DNA of 64,000 bases, from assembly GCA_029961685.1 (NCBI GenBank), contig JARWKL010000007.1, forward strand, positions 7,088,708-7,152,707, given 5' to 3'. The notes under the pieces are model-generated. The model ran no database searches, had not been told where the DNA came from, and saw only the letters and a program-made list of their open reading frames with translations. Source of the DNA: Aristolochia californica (lineage: Eukaryota > Streptophyta > Magnoliopsida > Piperales > Aristolochiaceae). The translations under genes were made by a program, and so were the position numbers. Position 1 is the stretch's first letter; each line of letters starts with the position of its first letter. This document shows positions 61,283 through 64,000 of this stretch, piece by piece.

Positions 61283-61539
61283 TCAGAACTTACATCTTTT
61301 ACTAGTACTGTCGATCATAACGATCTCCACCTTACTTGCACATCCCCATCCGAAATCCGTCTCGTACATGCAGAATCTAGGAGATGCTGATATTGTTAGC
61401 GGCCGCTCTCTCACCACCTCGTCCCACTTCCATAGAGTGGAGTCGATATCTTTCAGCGCTCCCTCGTCCAGCTTACGGATCGCACTGTGAGTCACCTCCG
61501 TCACCGTGATCAGTCCTTTTTCTCTGGTCAACTCGAACT
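61283..61539 (-). pseudogene. BAHD acyltransferase fragment 3 (C-terminal region, truncated at both ends)
   Basis: The minus strand reads EKGLITVTEVTHSAIRKLDE, then GALKDIDSTLWKWDEVVRER, then PLTISASPRFCMYETDFGWG, closely matching BAHD 1 residues 348-406. Downstream the gene is deleted: sequence after VEIVMIDST jumps to the 3' flank, and the breakpoint falls at a short direct repeat (TACTGT) present twice in BAHD 1. Upstream the frame is cut by a copia retrotransposon at 61540. The catalytic HxxxD half may lie beyond the window. Confidence 0.88.
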
Positions 61540-62069
61540 TGTTGGAATTATGGTTTCAAATATATTATTTATAAAAAAAAATTACCATGATATTAGAGGC
61601 GTGGGGCTCACTTCTAGATGTTTTATCATTGGATGTTCAGTACAGGGAATAATGGCCAGCACATCCCCCAGTAGAGGTAGATTAATTGGGTGCAATGACT
61701 TAGTGGACACATCCCTTTGGAATAGGGAGATGTATCTCTCTTGAAGGGATGTATCTCTCCTAAGATGATGTATCCTTATGAATAGTCATTAGTGCCACAC
61801 CCTTTGAAAATCTATAAATTCCTCCATGGTCTTACAAGTGAGGTTAAGGCTCATTGCACACCCAGTCTGGCTGAACGAGAGCAAGTTTATCACTTGTAAA
61901 TGAATTATCAAAGGTTATCTTGTGCACTTCAAATTTTATTTATATTCTTCAAGATGAAAGATATGCTCTCTTTATTCTTATTATTTCAATTCTATGATAT
62001 ATGTATGGAGAATTTAAATATCTATTTCTATGATGTTTATTTTATTATTATTAGACATCATGTCTAACA
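61540..62069 (+). repeat. 5' LTR of the copia element
   Basis: The 530-base repeat starts TGTTGG and ends CTAACA. A TATA-like TCTATAAATTCC lies near 61810. A primer-binding-site-like ACTGGTATCATAGAG (initiator-Met tRNA type) follows at about 62091, some 20 bases after the proposed LTR end. The right boundary is therefore uncertain because the 3' LTR is not in the window. Confidence 0.65.
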
Positions 62070-62625
62070 AATACAAGTGACTTATGCCTTACTGGTATCA
62101 TAGAGATAGATTCTAATTTTCCATGTTTTTGGATTTTTTGGCTATTTATTTATGAATGAAAATAAGCCTAGTTTAGGCTTATTGTGTTCTGGCGCCGCAG
62201 GTGCGGGCTGCTGTGCGCGGGCCTACTAGTGCTTGCCTGCCAATGCTCGGGCTACTGTTTGGGCATGCCTGTTAACACGCGGGCTTGTGCGGTCCGGGTC
62301 TGTAATGACCCAGGACCATGAACCAAACCAGGTTTTGCTAATATAATGAGCCAGAATGTGTTTTAAGAGTTGGTTTGACCCATAATTTTATTTTTAAAGG
62401 AATTTCCATGTTATTTGAAATTTATTTGGCTATTTGAGATCCAAGACTATAGGTATGAAGATTTATATGTTGATATTTTATAAATAGTTCATATCTAATT
62501 GGTTTAGTTGTTAGATAATGATTTCTTTGCTATAATTTCTTGAAGTATTTATAATTTGTCTTATTGCATGCCTTGTTATATATTTATGTATTTTATGTGA
62601 AAATTAATTTAATTATATAATTTGA

Positions 62626-62816
62626 AAAATCCCCAAAGGGTAATGCGAGTTGTGTAATTAGATTAGTATATTGTAAATTAATTCATATGAATCCCCAAAG
62701 GGTAAGTATTAATTAATTAATTTATTTGTTTGTCTGTTTGTTTGTGATATTGTTGTTTGTTTATTATATGTGGAATGATTTGCCTTGTAACTCTCATGAA
62801 TCCCCAAAGGGTAAGT
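62626..62816 (+). repeat. Three copies of a 15-base motif in the copia leader
   Basis: The motif ATCCCCAAAGGGTAA occurs at about 62628, 62691 and 62801, each in a slightly different surround. Its core CCCAAAGGG is self-complementary apart from the AAA loop, so it could form small hairpins. The function is unknown. Confidence 0.8.
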
Positions 62817-62885
62817 GGGAGTATTAGATGGCTGAGATGATTGTATAATTATGTATGTTCTCCCAAATATTAAAATATTTTCTGG

Positions 62886-63503
62886 ATGACAGGAACATCC
62901 AGTAGTGCACATAATTTTGTTGAGTCCCTAAAGAAAAATGTAATTGATGGGACTAATTATGTGAATTGGTCACAACGGGTTGACTTAATGCTACGAGACT
63001 ATAGGTTTGATAAGATTATCAAAGTGAATACTCCTCCTCAAAAACCTTCCCGAATAAACTATCTCGATAATCTGAAACAGTATGAGAAGGACCTTAGAAA
63101 ATTCAAGGAATGGGATGATGCTAATGAAATTTCTAGGTCACATATTCGTGGGGCTCTAAGTGAGACTCTCTTGATGACTTATTTTCATGTCCCTGCTACA
63201 AAAGAGATTCAAGGCCAGATTGAGCCTAAATATGGTAAAATGTCGTCTACTCACATCAATAACTTATGGCAAAAGTTCACTCGTGCCAAGAGCGCAGAAA
63301 ATGCTGATGTGAGAAAACAAGTAAATGACATGCTTCCTATGGCAGAAGAGTTACAATATCATGGTAGACCAATGGATGAAGAAACTAAAGTGGTCACCAT
63401 TATCAACTATTTACCCAAATCTCTCAAATATATTCAAGATTTTTATTCTTTGTCCAAGACAAAGTGGACTATATTTGATTTGGTTAATATGATCGACCAC
63501 TAG
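62886..63503 (+). CDS. Copia gag polyprotein (N-terminal, ends at a premature stop)
   Basis: The frame of 205 residues starts MTGTSSSAHNFVESLKKNV and continues with DGTNYVNWSQRVDLMLRDYR, a recognisable copia gag start (NYxxWSxRxxxML). It later contains NNLWQKFTRAKSAENADVRK and LPKSLKYIQDFY, typical of the UBN2/gag domain. A TAG follows MIDH, after which the same frame continues with a Lys-rich linker. This shows that the stop interrupts a longer ancestral polyprotein. Confidence 0.85.
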   Translation: MTGTSSSAHNFVESLKKNVIDGTNYVNWSQRVDLMLRDYRFDKIIKVNTPPQKPSRINYLDNLKQYEKDLRKFKEWDDANEISRSHIRGALSETLLMTYFHVPATKEIQGQIEPKYGKMSSTHINNLWQKFTRAKSAENADVRKQVNDMLPMAEELQYHGRPMDEETKVVTIINYLPKSLKYIQDFYSLSKTKWTIFDLVNMIDH

Positions 63504-64000
63504 TCCGATAGACTCAATTCAAGTATTGAGTTAGATAAAACTTCACCTAGCGCTAACGTAGTTTTGAAGCAGAAGAAGAAGAATTTTAAGAAGAAGGGAA
63601 AGAACTTTCGATTTCAAAACTTCAAAGACAAAAAGGTCCATCAATAAAGGGTGGAATCAACGTGTTTGCTTCTTCTGTAATAAGCCAGGACATATAAAGA
63701 AGTATTGTAGGGCTTCGAAAACCATGCAAGAAGGGCAATAGGAGAACACTAGTGAATCCTTATCTCTTGAAACTTGTACTATTTATATCAAGCCTTTTAG
63801 TTGGTGGGCTGATTCTGGTGCAACTGTTCATGTATCGAATGATTTGCAGGGCTTCAAAGAGCTAAGAAAGATTGAGGATAGGACAAGCTTTATTTACATG
63901 GGAAATGATGAAAAGGCCATTGTGGAAGGTGTGGGAATTTACCGGCTAAAGGTTGTTGATAACAAGTTTTTTTATTTAGAAGATTGTCTTGATGCTCCTT
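63504..64000 (+). pseudogene. Copia zinc knuckle and protease region, frame broken
   Basis: After the gag stop the frame continues with NFKKKGKNFRFQNFKDKK and reaches a TAA. In a shifted frame the CCHC zinc knuckle reads RVCFFCNKPGHIKKYCRA. A TAG after MQEGQ is followed by the aspartic protease start, WWADSGATVHVSND (DSGA active site), then GVGIYRLKV and FYLEDCLDAP at the window edge. Two stops and one frameshift mean no intact polyprotein. Confidence 0.85.

Larger units (their letters stand above)
61540..64000 (+). mobile_element. Degraded Ty1-copia LTR retrotransposon (5' part), inserted in BAHD fragment 3
   Basis: The element starts TGTTGGAATT at 61540, immediately after BAHD sequence. 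Its 5' LTR ends near 62069. A long leader follows, then a gag frame, a CCHC zinc knuckle and the start of the protease in the order typical of copia elements. Integrase, reverse transcriptase and the 3' LTR would lie beyond the window. In-frame stops after gag and after the zinc knuckle, plus at least one frameshift between them, show it is inactive as it stands. The expected 5-base target duplication is GAACT (61535-61539), to be matched beyond the right edge. Confidence 0.9.

Overview
The window is nuclear DNA from a flowering plant, probably a eudicot. The genes have many introns with GT-AG or GC-AG borders, the intergenic DNA is AT-rich, and there are plant-type transposons and plant gene families (TGA bZIP, BAHD acyltransferase, PPR). 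I cannot name the species. Nothing looks prokaryotic: no operons, CRISPR arrays or Shine-Dalgarno sites.

Layout. Bases 1-2700: AT-rich intergenic DNA. Bases 2700-7400 (+): a TGA bZIP transcription factor. Bases 8730-11770 (+): 40S ribosomal protein S9 (uS4) with telo-box and site II promoter elements. Bases 12837-17620 (+): the WD40 mRNA-export factor RAE1. Bases 17621-22995: a tandem segmental duplication holding two broken RAE1 copies and a repeated non-coding module. Bases 23235-25753 (+): a J-domain protein, probably organellar. Bases 26307-33132 (-): phosphopantothenate-cysteine ligase (CoA synthesis), whose introns carry a 5'-truncated LINE and a complete non-autonomous LTR element. Bases 36159-39366 (-): gamma-glutamyltransferase. 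Bases 42764-44116 (-): a ribosomal L1-domain nucleolar-type protein. Bases 45063-47545 (-): a PPR5/EMB2453-type chloroplast PPR protein. Bases 48566-61540: a BAHD acyltransferase cluster on the minus strand (two intact genes, two fragments) heavily invaded by one hAT-like transposon family and a long-TIR element. Bases 61540-64000: the 5' part of a degraded Ty1-copia retrotransposon that runs off the window.

The left two thirds are independent housekeeping genes, each with its own promoter. The right third is accessory: a specialised-metabolism BAHD cluster that has duplicated, decayed and been rearranged with transposons. No wholly new multi-gene system is visible. The most unusual signals are: (1) the second BAHD gene ends inside sequence homologous to the local hAT-like family, so its last codons and stop appear transposon-derived; (2) a 3.2-kb concatemer of that family nested in an older copy of itself; (3) the RAE1 partial tandem array; (4) two GC-AG introns supported by reading frame. 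All exon borders were placed by eye from splice motifs, reading phase and remembered homologues, without transcript data.
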